Below are positions 1-6,919 of a DNA stretch of 8,119 bases, piece after piece; the stretch's first letter is position 1; each line of letters begins with the position of its first letter. The DNA comes from Pseudomonadota bacterium. GTDB lineage: Bacteria > Pseudomonadota > Gammaproteobacteria > Acidiferrobacterales > Acidiferrobacteraceae. Both the position numbers and the translations under genes were made by a program. The notes beneath the pieces were generated by a model, which ran no database searches, was not told the origin of the DNA, and worked only from the letters and a program-made list of their open reading frames with translations. Location of the stretch: NCBI GenBank assembly GCA_021795255.1, contig JAJYPQ010000156.1:1-8119 (forward strand), given 5' to 3'.

Positions 1-161
1 ATATTGCCGAAGCCATGGTGGCTGCAGGCTTTGAACTGGCAAAATCCGAGGTCGAGCTTCCCAATGGGCCGATCAAGACCATCGGCGACCACGAGGTTCA
101 GGTCAGTTTGCATCCCGAGGTTACGGTTAGCATCACGGTATCCGTTGTTGCGGAAAGCTAA
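1..161 (+). CDS. rplI: 50S ribosomal protein L9, C-terminal part (5' end outside window)
   Basis: The open frame beginning at base 3 gives 52 residues before TAA at 159-161. Recognisable L9 C-terminal features are the [20 protein letters not shown] stretch followed by a beta-rich tail ([13 protein letters not shown]). In the family, L9 is a two-domain 23S rRNA-binding protein of the large subunit, about 150 residues long; what is seen here is the C-terminal RNA-binding domain. The start lies upstream of the window. The gene sits 37 bp before dnaB on the same strand with no visible terminator between, so the two are probably co-transcribed. rplI next to dnaB is a common arrangement in bacteria, which supports the call. 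Nothing looks broken; it is partial only because of the window edge. Confidence 0.95.
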   Translation, partial: IAEAMVAAGFELAKSEVELPNGPIKTIGDHEVQVSLHPEVTVSITVSVVAES

Positions 162-198
162 AGGGTCGGGCCCGCTATCTCCATGATAGAGAGCGGCC

Positions 199-1593
199 AT
201 GGCCGATAGGGACACAAGCCATGCGAACGGGCGCGGGGCGCTCGAGGGCCGGTTGCGTATGGCCCCTCAGTCCTTGGAGGCGGAGCAGGCCGTTTTGGGG
301 GGCCTGCTTCTCGATAATCGGGCCTGGGATCGGATCGCAGACCGGCTGTCCGAGCAGGACTTTTATCGGCGTGAGCATCAGCTTATTTTCGCGGCCATAG
401 CGGCCCTGAACGCCGAGAGCCGGCCGGCCGATATCGTCACGGTCAGCGAGCGTTTAGGGGGCGCGCAGCTCGAAACGATCGGTGGTCTCGCCTACCTTGG
501 GGTCTTAGCCGAGAACACCCCCAGTGCCGCTAACATCGGTGCTTACGCGGACATCGTTCGCGAGCGTTCGGTCGTCCGTCGCCTCATCGAGGTCGTCAAC
601 GACATCGGCGAGAAGGCCTATCAGCCGGAAGGCCGCAGCGCCATGGAGTTACTCGATTACGCCGAGCGGGGCGTTTTTGCCATTACTGAAAGCGGAACCC
701 GCCGAGGGGGATTCCGGCCCCTTAAAACCCTGCTTACGGCCGCTGTCGATCGCATTGATGCCTTGTTTCGCTCCAATTCCTCGATCACCGGCGTGGCGAC
801 AGGGTTTACCGACCTCGACAACATGACCTCGGGGCTGCAGGCGGGAGATCTTGTGATCGTGGCCGGCCGGCCGTCGATGGGCAAAACGGCGTTTGCACTC
901 AATATTGCCGAAAATGCGGCGGTCGGCTTGAAGCTACCGGTGGCGATCTTCAGTTTGGAGATGCCGGGCGAGCAACTCGCCATGCGACTCATGTCGTCCT
1001 TGGGGCGCATCAACGCCCATCGCCTGCGTACCGGAAAACTCGAGGATGAGGACTGGCCACGGCTCACCTCGGCGGTTGGCATGCTTGCCGAGTCCGCGAT
1101 CTATATCGACGATACCCCAGCTTTAACGCCCCTGGAACTGCGGGCTCGCAGCCGTAGACTCATGCGCGAACACGGGCTGGGACTCATCGTAGTTGACTAC
1201 CTGCAGTTGATGCAAGCCTCGGAGAATACCGAGAACAGGGCGACGGAGATTTCTGGAATTACTCGTGCCCTCAAAGGCTTAGCGAAGGAACTTCATGTTC
1301 CTCTCATTGCCTTGTCCCAGCTGAATCGCTCCTTGGAACAACGGCCGAACAAGCGCCCGGTCATGTCCGACCTGCGCGAATCAGGGGCCATTGAGCAAGA
1401 CGCCGATGTGATCTTCTTTATCTACCGGGACGAGGTCTATAACGAGGAGAGCGAGGATAAGGGAACGGCCGAGATTATCATTGGCAAGCAGCGCAATGGG
1501 CCGATCGGGAAAACGCGCCTTACCTACCTCGGGGAATATACTCGCTTCGAAAACCACGCCGAGGCGCGCGCCTACGACGGGCCCTATGCATGA
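199..1593 (+). CDS. dnaB: Replicative DNA helicase DnaB
   Basis: The 464-residue product is the normal size for DnaB, the hexameric ATP-dependent 5'-3' helicase that unwinds DNA at the replication fork and binds primase. The N-terminal helical domain begins near residue 22 (APQSLEAEQAVLGGLLLDN). The RecA-like motor domain starts near 195. It carries Walker A GRPSMGKT (223-230), catalytic Glu254 in FSLEMP, Walker B in LIVVDYLQLM with Asp333, SQLNRSLE (373-380), and the arginine-finger segment KQRNGPIG with Arg432. All key residues are present and no intein interrupts the Walker region. The ATG at 199 has a weak GAGAG-type ribosome site about 5 bases upstream; the earlier ATG at 183 meets a stop after a few codons. 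The final four bases overlap the alr start (ATGA). It appears to be an intact housekeeping gene in an rplI-dnaB-alr-radA cluster. Confidence 0.98.
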   Translation: MADRDTSHANGRGALEGRLRMAPQSLEAEQAVLGGLLLDNRAWDRIADRLSEQDFYRREHQLIFAAIAALNAESRPADIVTVSERLGGAQLETIGGLAYLGVLAENTPSAANIGAYADIVRERSVVRRLIEVVNDIGEKAYQPEGRSAMELLDYAERGVFAITESGTRRGGFRPLKTLLTAAVDRIDALFRSNSSITGVATGFTDLDNMTSGLQAGDLVIVAGRPSMGKTAFALNIAENAAVGLKLPVAIFSLEMPGEQLAMRLMSSLGRINAHRLRTGKLEDEDWPRLTSAVGMLAESAIYIDDTPALTPLELRARSRRLMREHGLGLIVVDYLQLMQASENTENRATEISGITRALKGLAKELHVPLIALSQLNRSLEQRPNKRPVMSDLRESGAIEQDADVIFFIYRDEVYNEESEDKGTAEIIIGKQRNGPIGKTRLTYLGEYTRFENHAEARAYDGPYA

Positions 1594-2657
1594 GGCCAGC
1601 CTGCGCGTCGCTTGACGGCGATGCCTTGCGCCACAATCTTCGCGAAGTGCGCACGCGCGCGCGGGCACGAGTCATGGCGATCATCAAGGCGAACGGCTAC
1701 GGTCACGGCTTGGTGTGGGTCGCCAAAAACCTCCCGGATGCCGATGGCTTTGGTGTAGCGAGTTTGGAGGAGGGACTCGAATTGCGCGCCGCGGGCATTA
1801 GCAATGACATCTGCTTGCTTGAGGGATTCTTTGAGCCCGCGGAAATCCCTCTGATAGTGAGCGAGCGCTTGACCCCTGTTATTCACGAGTCCCACCAAAT
1901 CGCCGCACTCCAGCGGTTTCAGGCCCCGAGGGCCTTGGATGTCTGGGTCAAAGTCGATACCGGCATGCATCGTCTCGGCTTCCCTGCCTACGAATTGGCC
2001 AGGATCATGGCCGACCTTCGGGCGATCCCCTACATCCGGCATATAGGCCTTTTGTCGCATCTGGCTTCGGCCGAAATGGCGTCATCACCCACGACCAGAC
2101 AGCAGCTCGCGGCGTTTGCGGGCCTGAAGCCCACGGCCGCTTTCTACAGCCTCGCCAACTCAGCCGCGATTCTCCAGTGGCCGGCCACACACGGGGATTG
2201 GGTACGCCCAGGCCTCATGCTCTATGGCGCCTCTCCGATACCAGGCGAGATCGGCGCGGACTTCGGGCTTAAGCCAGTCATGACCCTGCGCAGCCGGCTC
2301 ATCAGTGTGCGCAGGCGTGCCCGAGGCGATTCCATAGGCTACGGGGGGACCTATCTCTGTCCTGAGGATATGCCGGTTGGTATCGTCGGGTTGGGCTACG
2401 GAGACGGGTATCCTCGCGAGCTCTCGTCGACGGTCTCGGTCCTCGTACGGGGCCAACGGGCACCCCTGATCGGGCGTGTGTCCATGGACATGCTCAACGT
2501 TGACCTGCGGTCTATACCAGAGGCACAAGTCGGGGATGAGGTGATCCTGTGGGGCCAGGGTCTTCCGGTCGAGGAAATCGCCGAGGCCGCCGGGACGATT
2601 CCCTATACCCTTTTGTGCGGCCTCACCCAGCGATTGCCGAGGCGTGATCTCTCATGA
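1590..2657 (+). CDS. alr: Alanine racemase (PLP-dependent)
   Basis: A 355-residue fold-type III PLP enzyme that interconverts L- and D-alanine in the cytoplasm, supplying D-Ala for peptidoglycan. The PLP lysine is Lys33 in the signature AIIKANGYGHG. The second catalytic base is Tyr251 in SIGYGGTY. Lys121 and Arg128 lie in WVKVDTGMHRLGF, matching the carbamylated-lysine/arginine pair of the family. RPGLMLYG (206-213) and GRVSMDM (295-301) are further conserved alr blocks. The length is usual. The ATG lies within the dnaB stop (ATGA), with no strong ribosome site of its own, so translation probably depends on ribosomes finishing dnaB. The stop in turn overlaps the radA start. DadX-type catabolic racemases share these motifs, but the linkage to dnaB favours the biosynthetic Alr. 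Confidence 0.97.
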   Translation: MRPACASLDGDALRHNLREVRTRARARVMAIIKANGYGHGLVWVAKNLPDADGFGVASLEEGLELRAAGISNDICLLEGFFEPAEIPLIVSERLTPVIHESHQIAALQRFQAPRALDVWVKVDTGMHRLGFPAYELARIMADLRAIPYIRHIGLLSHLASAEMASSPTTRQQLAAFAGLKPTAAFYSLANSAAILQWPATHGDWVRPGLMLYGASPIPGEIGADFGLKPVMTLRSRLISVRRRARGDSIGYGGTYLCPEDMPVGIVGLGYGDGYPRELSSTVSVLVRGQRAPLIGRVSMDMLNVDLRSIPEAQVGDEVILWGQGLPVEEIAEAAGTIPYTLLCGLTQRLPRRDLS

Positions 2658-3991
2658 AGGGCCGGGCCAGCTACCAGTGCCGGGAATGCGGAGCGCGGTC
2701 CGCGCAGTGGGCCGGACGTTGCGATGGCTGCGGCGCTTGGAATGCCATCTTCGAAGTGGGGGCGGCGCTGACCCCGACTTCGGCAAAGCAGGCAGTCCTC
2801 TTGTCGCAAGTGACCTGCGAGGACGTGCAGCGATGGACCTCGGGCTTAGATGAGCTCGACCGGGTGCTGGGAGGGGGGGTTGTCCCAGGATCGGTCATTC
2901 TGTTGGGCGGCGATCCCGGCATCGGAAAATCCACAATCCTGATCCAAGCACTGGCGCGGATGAGTCAGGAATTGCCTGCGCTTTATGTGACAGGGGAAGA
3001 ATCCGCGGCCCAGGTGGCGCTGCGCGCCCAGCGGCTCGCCTTGAACGCGCCGCATCTCAAGCTTCTTGCTGAGACCAACGTGGAGACGATCATAGCGCAA
3101 GCCCGTCAGGAGCAGCCGCGGGTCATGGTCATCGATTCCATACAAACCATCTATGTCCCCATGTTGTCGCAGGCGCCCGGGAGCGTCACCCAAGTGCGCG
3201 AGGCCGCAGCCGCCCTAGTGCGATTCGCCAAGGACACAAATACCGCGCTGTTTTTGGTGGGCCATGTCACTAAAGAGGGGCAGCTTGCGGGACCGCGCGT
3301 GCTCGAACATATGGTCGATGCGGTGCTTTACTTTGAAGGGGACAGCGGCAGCCGTTATCGCCTCATTCGGGCCATAAAAAATCGCTTTGGCGCGGTCAAC
3401 GAGCTCGGGGTCTTTGTCATGACGGAAGGTGGGCTGCGCGAGGTTAGCAACCCCTCCGCCTTATTTCTGCGCCAAGACGCGGAGAATGCGCCGGGTAGCG
3501 TCATATTGGTGACCCAGGAGGGCACACGGCCACTGCTGGTTGAGGTCCAGGCCCTGATCGATGAGAGCCCCTCCGCGAATCCGCGGCGAGTAGCCTTGGG
3601 GCTGGACGGTCAGCGTCTTGGCATGTTGCTTGCACTTCTTCACCGTCATGGGGGCCAAGGGACCCATCGCCAAGATGTCTTCGTGAACGTGGTAGGGGGA
3701 GTCAAGGTCACGGAGACGGCCGCCGATCTAGCCGTTTTATTGGCCTGCGTCTCTAGTCTTACCGATAAGGCCGTGGGACGCGACCTCGTGGTCTTTGGGG
3801 AGGTCGGGTTGGCGGGCGAAATGCGGCCGGTACCGCGTGGGCAAGAGCGGCTAAGGGAGGCCGCAAAGCTTGGGTTTAAGCGCGCCATCGTGCCGGCCGC
3901 TAATGTTCCTAAGCGCGGTACGGACGTCGGTCTTGAGGTGTTCGGCGTAAAGCAGCTGAGTGAGGCCCTGGAGCGTTTTCGCGGTCAATAG
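2654..3991 (+). CDS. radA: DNA repair/recombination protein RadA (Sms)
   Basis: A 445-residue protein, usual for RadA, the hexameric RecA-like ATPase that promotes branch migration and D-loop extension during RecA-dependent recombination. Three domains are visible. The N-terminal C4 zinc finger has Cys9, Cys12, Cys23 and Cys26. The motor domain has Walker A GGDPGIGKST (85-94), Walker B around VMVIDSIQT (158-166), and the RadA-specific KNRFG motif at 242-246. A C-terminal Lon-protease-like domain runs from about residue 280, including FVNVVGGVKVTETAADLA and the FGEVGLAGEMRPV segment. The ATG at 2654 overlaps the alr stop by 4 bases, with GAGG at 2639-2642 about 11 bases upstream. It is the last gene of the housekeeping cluster; no clear intrinsic terminator follows. 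KNRFG and the zinc finger separate it clearly from RecA and DnaB. Confidence 0.97.
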   Translation: MKGRASYQCRECGARSAQWAGRCDGCGAWNAIFEVGAALTPTSAKQAVLLSQVTCEDVQRWTSGLDELDRVLGGGVVPGSVILLGGDPGIGKSTILIQALARMSQELPALYVTGEESAAQVALRAQRLALNAPHLKLLAETNVETIIAQARQEQPRVMVIDSIQTIYVPMLSQAPGSVTQVREAAAALVRFAKDTNTALFLVGHVTKEGQLAGPRVLEHMVDAVLYFEGDSGSRYRLIRAIKNRFGAVNELGVFVMTEGGLREVSNPSALFLRQDAENAPGSVILVTQEGTRPLLVEVQALIDESPSANPRRVALGLDGQRLGMLLALLHRHGGQGTHRQDVFVNVVGGVKVTETAADLAVLLACVSSLTDKAVGRDLVVFGEVGLAGEMRPVPRGQERLREAAKLGFKRAIVPAANVPKRGTDVGLEVFGVKQLSEALERFRGQ

Positions 3992-4069
3992 GTACGAGCG
4001 TTTGCGATCGAAGTCCGGCCGTAAGCGAATAAATCATAAGGATGGGGCGTCTAGACTTGGAGGGTAAGC

Positions 4070-4074
4070 GAGGG
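4070..4074 (+). promoter_or_regulatory. Ribosome binding site deciding the GTG start at 4083
   Basis: GAGGG at 4070-4074 stands 8 bases before GTG 4083 and 14 bases before the in-frame ATG at 4089. The spacing favours GTG as the start of the GGDEF-EAL gene. A second purine-rich run (GGAGGG at 4059-4064) is too far from either start. The rest of the 91-bp spacer between radA and this gene shows no clear promoter or terminator. Confidence 0.5.
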
Positions 4075-4082
4075 ATTAACGC

Positions 4083-5717
4083 GTGCATATGGATTATGAC
4101 CACACTAAAGAGTTGACCGGGACGAGTCCTGAGGGTTGCCGCCTAAGCGGGAATCGGCGATTGCTCGCCCGGCGCTACTCGTGGATCGGAGGCGGGACGG
4201 TTTTGGTCATGCTGGTCTTGTACTTGTTCTGGAGTATAGTCGCGCGCGCATACCCAGGCCTTCTGCAAATCGCACGGACCCTCGTTTCAGGCTTCGCGAT
4301 GATTCCCGTATCGACCAACGCCGGCTTGCTGCTCTACTCTGGCATCATCGCGGCTCTTGTCATTGGACCCCTTGTCGCGGCCTATCGCTTGCGGCCGCGG
4401 GCTAAAACGATGGTATCGGGCTCGTCGGTTCCCGGACATGCACTCCGGGCTCCGCGCGCCGAATTCCTGCACTTTCTAGAACTCATCGTCACGGGACACC
4501 CCGATTTAACCTACAGCCTTGCGCTGTTTGATATTGATGGATTTAAGATCATAAATGATCGCCATGGAACAGTGCTCGCCGATGAGGTCTTGCTCCATGT
4601 CAGCGAAAACCTCCCCATGTGGCTTCCAAAGACCGCGCGCGTGGCTCGGTTTGGGAGCGACGAATTCCTGGCGTTCTTACCCAATACGACGCTAGACGAA
4701 GCCCTCGGACTGGCGCAGGGGGCCTTGGACGGGATCGGAGGACAGCGTGCGGCGAGCGACACCGGGCACCCGGTAGTCATCAGCCTAAGCGCCGGCATCG
4801 CCTCTTATCCGGGCACCTGCCAAGACCTGCGCGACGCGATCGGTCAGGCCACATCGGCGCTTCATGACGCGAAGGAGCACGGGAGAGGGAGGGTGGAGCT
4901 TGCGCGCAAAAACAAGGTTGGCCTCTGCCGCTTGGGGGCACAGGTGGAGTCGGCGCTCAGCGATGAGCGCATGCGGCCGGCCTATCAACCCATCATTGAT
5001 TTACGAACCGGACGGCCGGTCGCAGAAGAGGGTTTGGCGCGCATCATTTTGCCTGAAGGTCAGGTTCTTGGCGCCGATCTTTTTATGAATGCCGCGACCG
5101 ATCTGCGTTTGACGAGCCGCATTGATTTCTGTCTTATTAGGCAGGCCTTGGATCGGTGCCGGATCCAGAGCGCGCAAGGCGACCGCCGGTTACGCTTCAT
5201 GAACGTCTCTGCGGCATTTTTGAACGAGCGGCGGATGCTAGAGAAGATCGCCCTCTCGTTTACGAGTTGCGGCGTCCTGGGGGAACTCCTGGGAGACTTG
5301 AACCCCTTGGTAGTGGAGATCACGGAACGCGAGCTGCTGCGCGATCCCAAGCGTGCGCTCGAGTGCCTGCAACCGCTGCTTGATCTCGGGGTGCGCCTTG
5401 CGATCGACGATTTCGGAAGCGGTTATTCGTCATTCCTGTATTTGACGTCGCTCCCGGTATCGTTTTTGAAGATCGAAATGGAACTCCTCAAAACAGCGCG
5501 AGCAAGCCAGCGTGCGCGCTCGATCTTGAGGGGTATCCGGGCGATCGCGGCGGATCTCAACATAGTTACCGTCGCCGAAGGAATCGAGGACGAAGAGTTG
5601 GCTACGATTGCCGTAGACCTCGGCATGGACTGGGGGCAAGGGTATTATTTCGGTAAACCGACATTCGGTGAACCGGCGAGCGGTACCCATCAGTCTTGCC
5701 AGCGGGCGTATGCCTAG
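4083..5717 (+). CDS. Membrane-anchored GGDEF-EAL protein, probable c-di-GMP phosphodiesterase with degenerate GGDEF
   Basis: A 544-residue inner-membrane protein. Two hydrophobic segments (about 35-55 and 80-101) flank a short loop; cytoplasmic domains follow. The GGDEF domain (about 125-275) keeps the Asp150/Asp152 (FDID) and Asn158-Asp159 elements, but the signature is GSDEF (191-195). The residues where the RxxD inhibitory site should lie read Pro-x-x-Ala. The EAL domain (about 290-530) has EGL instead of EAL, with Glu316 and Arg320 kept, plus Asn374, Glu412, Asp442-Asp443 in DDFGSGYSS, Lys463, Glu499 and Gln519. These match the metal- and substrate-binding set of active EAL phosphodiesterases. 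From family knowledge, the second Gly of GGDEF is needed for cyclase activity, so I infer c-di-GMP hydrolysis, with GGDEF acting as a GTP-responsive or dimerisation domain. Start: GTG 4083 is preferred over ATG 4089. The gene is alone between radA and convergent pstA. The exact target process cannot be read from the sequence. Confidence 0.93.
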   Translation: MHMDYDHTKELTGTSPEGCRLSGNRRLLARRYSWIGGGTVLVMLVLYLFWSIVARAYPGLLQIARTLVSGFAMIPVSTNAGLLLYSGIIAALVIGPLVAAYRLRPRAKTMVSGSSVPGHALRAPRAEFLHFLELIVTGHPDLTYSLALFDIDGFKIINDRHGTVLADEVLLHVSENLPMWLPKTARVARFGSDEFLAFLPNTTLDEALGLAQGALDGIGGQRAASDTGHPVVISLSAGIASYPGTCQDLRDAIGQATSALHDAKEHGRGRVELARKNKVGLCRLGAQVESALSDERMRPAYQPIIDLRTGRPVAEEGLARIILPEGQVLGADLFMNAATDLRLTSRIDFCLIRQALDRCRIQSAQGDRRLRFMNVSAAFLNERRMLEKIALSFTSCGVLGELLGDLNPLVVEITERELLRDPKRALECLQPLLDLGVRLAIDDFGSGYSSFLYLTSLPVSFLKIEMELLKTARASQRARSILRGIRAIAADLNIVTVAEGIEDEELATIAVDLGMDWGQGYYFGKPTFGEPASGTHQSCQRAYA

Positions 5718-5921
5718 CCTTAAGCCGAATCTGCCCCGCCGTAGTAACGTCTCTTCCCCGTAAGGTCTTGAGCTTCCCGGGATTTTCTTGGGGTTTGGAG
5801 GATTTTCTGGCACTCGTTGGTTCCCGCACGGCGGAGCCGGATGAGAAGAACCGACGGCGACTAGGCTCGTATGGGGGATTGCCGCACTTCCCTCGACTTG
5901 GGGACCGTAGGAGGCCTCGCG
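5718..5921. other. Non-coding gap between convergent units, no recognisable gene
   Basis: This stretch separates the GGDEF-EAL stop from the candidate small ORF and the pstA 3' end. Long frames are open on both strands, as expected in GC-rich DNA, but none gives a recognisable domain, and the minus strand shows no ABC ATPase motif such as a Walker A or LSGGQ. A 9-base direct repeat (GGATTTTCT at 5780-5788 and 5800-5808) is the only repeat seen. No convincing U-tract terminator for the GGDEF-EAL transcript is visible. Confidence 0.5.
5909..5914 (+). promoter_or_regulatory. Perfect Shine-Dalgarno sequence AGGAGG
   Basis: AGGAGG lies 7 bases before ATG 5922, the optimal distance. It is the strongest ribosome site in the window and the main reason to consider the small ORF that follows. 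The last four bases also belong to an 8-base palindrome, GAGGCCTC (5911-5918). A six-base match can occur by chance. Confidence 0.35.
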
Positions 5922-6050
5922 ATGCGGAGCCGATGGGTAACCCGCGCGGAATACAAAACAACGCGCACCGCGGGCCAGTATCGTTTTGTTGGTGGCGGCG
6001 AGCCCCGCTTAAGCGCGGCTCGTTACCGTGGTTTCCGTAGGGACGCCTAA
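5922..6050 (+). CDS. Candidate small basic protein, unknown function
   Basis: A 42-codon frame (ATG 5922 to TAA 6048-6050) preceded by a perfect AGGAGG at the best spacing. The product is very rich in arginine, with a Tyr/Gly/Arg-rich middle (QYRFVGGGEPRL) and tail (ARYRGFRRDA). It has no hydrophobic segment, so it would be a soluble and possibly nucleic-acid-binding peptide; that last point is only inference from charge. The same frame is open back to an ATG at 5871, which would give 59 residues but lacks a comparable ribosome site. Its last four bases overlap the pstA stop on the other strand, and a hairpin (5999-6022) lies inside it. I do not recognise a family. It could equally be chance coding in GC-rich DNA, or the remnant of a longer gene. 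Confidence 0.27.
   Translation: MRSRWVTRAEYKTTRTAGQYRFVGGGEPRLSAARYRGFRRDA
5999..6022. terminator. Inverted repeat, possible terminator of the pst transcript
   Basis: The arms CGAGCC (5999-6004) and GGCTCG (6017-6022) pair. After one C-C mismatch, CGC (6006-6008) pairs with GCG (6013-6015), closing a TTAA loop. The hairpin is GC-rich and begins about 25 bases beyond the pstA stop on the minus strand, where a terminator would be expected. No U-run follows on either strand, so it is not a standard intrinsic terminator; it could protect the 3' end of the mRNA or assist termination in both directions. It also lies inside the candidate small ORF. Confidence 0.4.
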
Positions 6051-6919
6051 CGCTGACCGGGGCGGGTGGGACGACCGCGCTTTAGCAGGATGGTCAGGCC
6101 CACGTTGATGACAAGGACCATCAAAATCACAAGGAACGCAGCAGCAAAGGCCAAGGCGTGGGCCGAACGGAAGGGTTGGTTGATGAAACTCCAAACCACA
6201 TAAGTCAGGTAGCCGATGGGTTCGTGTATGAGCCGCCCGTTCCACAGAAAGTTCGACCAGCCCGCGGTATAGATGAGCGGAGCCGTCTCGCCTAGCGATA
6301 TCGCAATAGCGAACAGCACGCCCGTGAGGATACCGGGGAGGGCGAGAGGCAGCGCGATACGCGTAATCACTGTGAGTTCCCGTAAACCCAGGGCGTAACC
6401 GGCCTCACGGAGACTATTGGGGACCTGAAGGAAGGCAATCTCAGTGAAGCGGGCAATATAAGGGACGACCATAATAGCGAGGGTAATGGAGCCCGCCAAT
6501 ACTGAAAATTGCCAGCCCATCCCGATCACGAGGGTTACATAGCTAAAATAGCCAAGGACAATCGAGGGGACGCCTGTCAGCACGTCGTCGAGAAATCGCA
6601 CGGTCTGCCCAAATCGGGTGCCGCCGAATTCCGAGAGATAGATGCCTGCCAATATCCCGACCGGAGCCGCAAAAACCAAGGCCCCGGAAACCAGGGCGAG
6701 CGTCCCCGTGATGGCATTGAGCAAGCCTCCTGAGATGCCGTTGGTCACCTTGGTAAACAGGGTCAAAGACAGGGCCGACATGCCCTTGTGGAAAACCGTA
6801 TAGAGAATATCGAGCAGCGGGGCCGCGACCAACAAAAACGCGCCCGCGGAGAGCAGCCAACCGAGCGCCGAAAGCCACTTGCGGCGGACGATGCGAGACG
6901 GTTTAAACGGACGAGACAT
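6047..6919 (-). CDS. pstA: Phosphate ABC transporter permease PstA
   Basis: A 290-residue inner-membrane permease, typical PstA length, forming with PstC the channel of the high-affinity phosphate importer. About six hydrophobic helices are visible: roughly 18-42, 68-95, 115-135, 138-156, 193-212 and 255-278. The ABC-permease EAA loop is at 171-191 (REAGYALGLRELTVITRIAL), where the cytoplasmic ATPase docks. FLDDVLTGVPSIVLGYFSY (109-127) and SLGETAPLIYTAG (208-220) are characteristic PstA blocks. The ATG at 6919 lies inside the end of pstC (17-base overlap) with no strong ribosome site, so translation is probably coupled to pstC. The protein ends in a basic tail. Downstream, where pstB normally starts, there is only about 330 bp of gap and then a convergent gene. 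Confidence 0.97.
   Translation of the reverse strand: MSRPFKPSRIVRRKWLSALGWLLSAGAFLLVAAPLLDILYTVFHKGMSALSLTLFTKVTNGISGGLLNAITGTLALVSGALVFAAPVGILAGIYLSEFGGTRFGQTVRFLDDVLTGVPSIVLGYFSYVTLVIGMGWQFSVLAGSITLAIMVVPYIARFTEIAFLQVPNSLREAGYALGLRELTVITRIALPLALPGILTGVLFAIAISLGETAPLIYTAGWSNFLWNGRLIHEPIGYLTYVVWSFINQPFRSAHALAFAAAFLVILMVLVINVGLTILLKRGRPTRPGQR

Noticed and set aside
657..1082. 141-codon minus-strand frame opposite dnaB
   Set aside because: Antisense shadow of the DnaB motor domain.
1584..2060. 158-codon minus-strand frame opposite alr
   Set aside because: Lies wholly antisense to a well-conserved alanine racemase gene; no family resemblance.
4000..4040. Possible promoter before the GGDEF-EAL gene (TTGCGA with an AT-rich AATAAATCAT downstream)
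   Set aside because: The -10 match is poor and no spacing near 17 bases gives a good TATAAT-like hexamer.
5780..5808. Direct repeat GGATTTTCT, two copies 20 bp apart
   Set aside because: Only nine bases and two copies; easily due to chance, with no array or mobile-element context.
5602..5961. 119-codon minus-strand frame that might be a pstB remnant
   Set aside because: It has no Walker A, signature or other ABC ATPase motif, runs into the EAL coding region, and its composition is typical of an antisense shadow.
5941..5990. Inverted repeats CCCGCG/CGCGGG and ACAAAAC/GTTTTGT in the gap
   Set aside because: Short stems with loops over 20 bases that interleave; no convincing single structure or RNA gene.
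5696..6040. 114-codon plus-strand frame with a TTG start after the GGDEF-EAL gene
   Set aside because: No ribosome binding site, overlap with the upstream gene, no recognisable domain, and competing open frames in the same GC-rich stretch.
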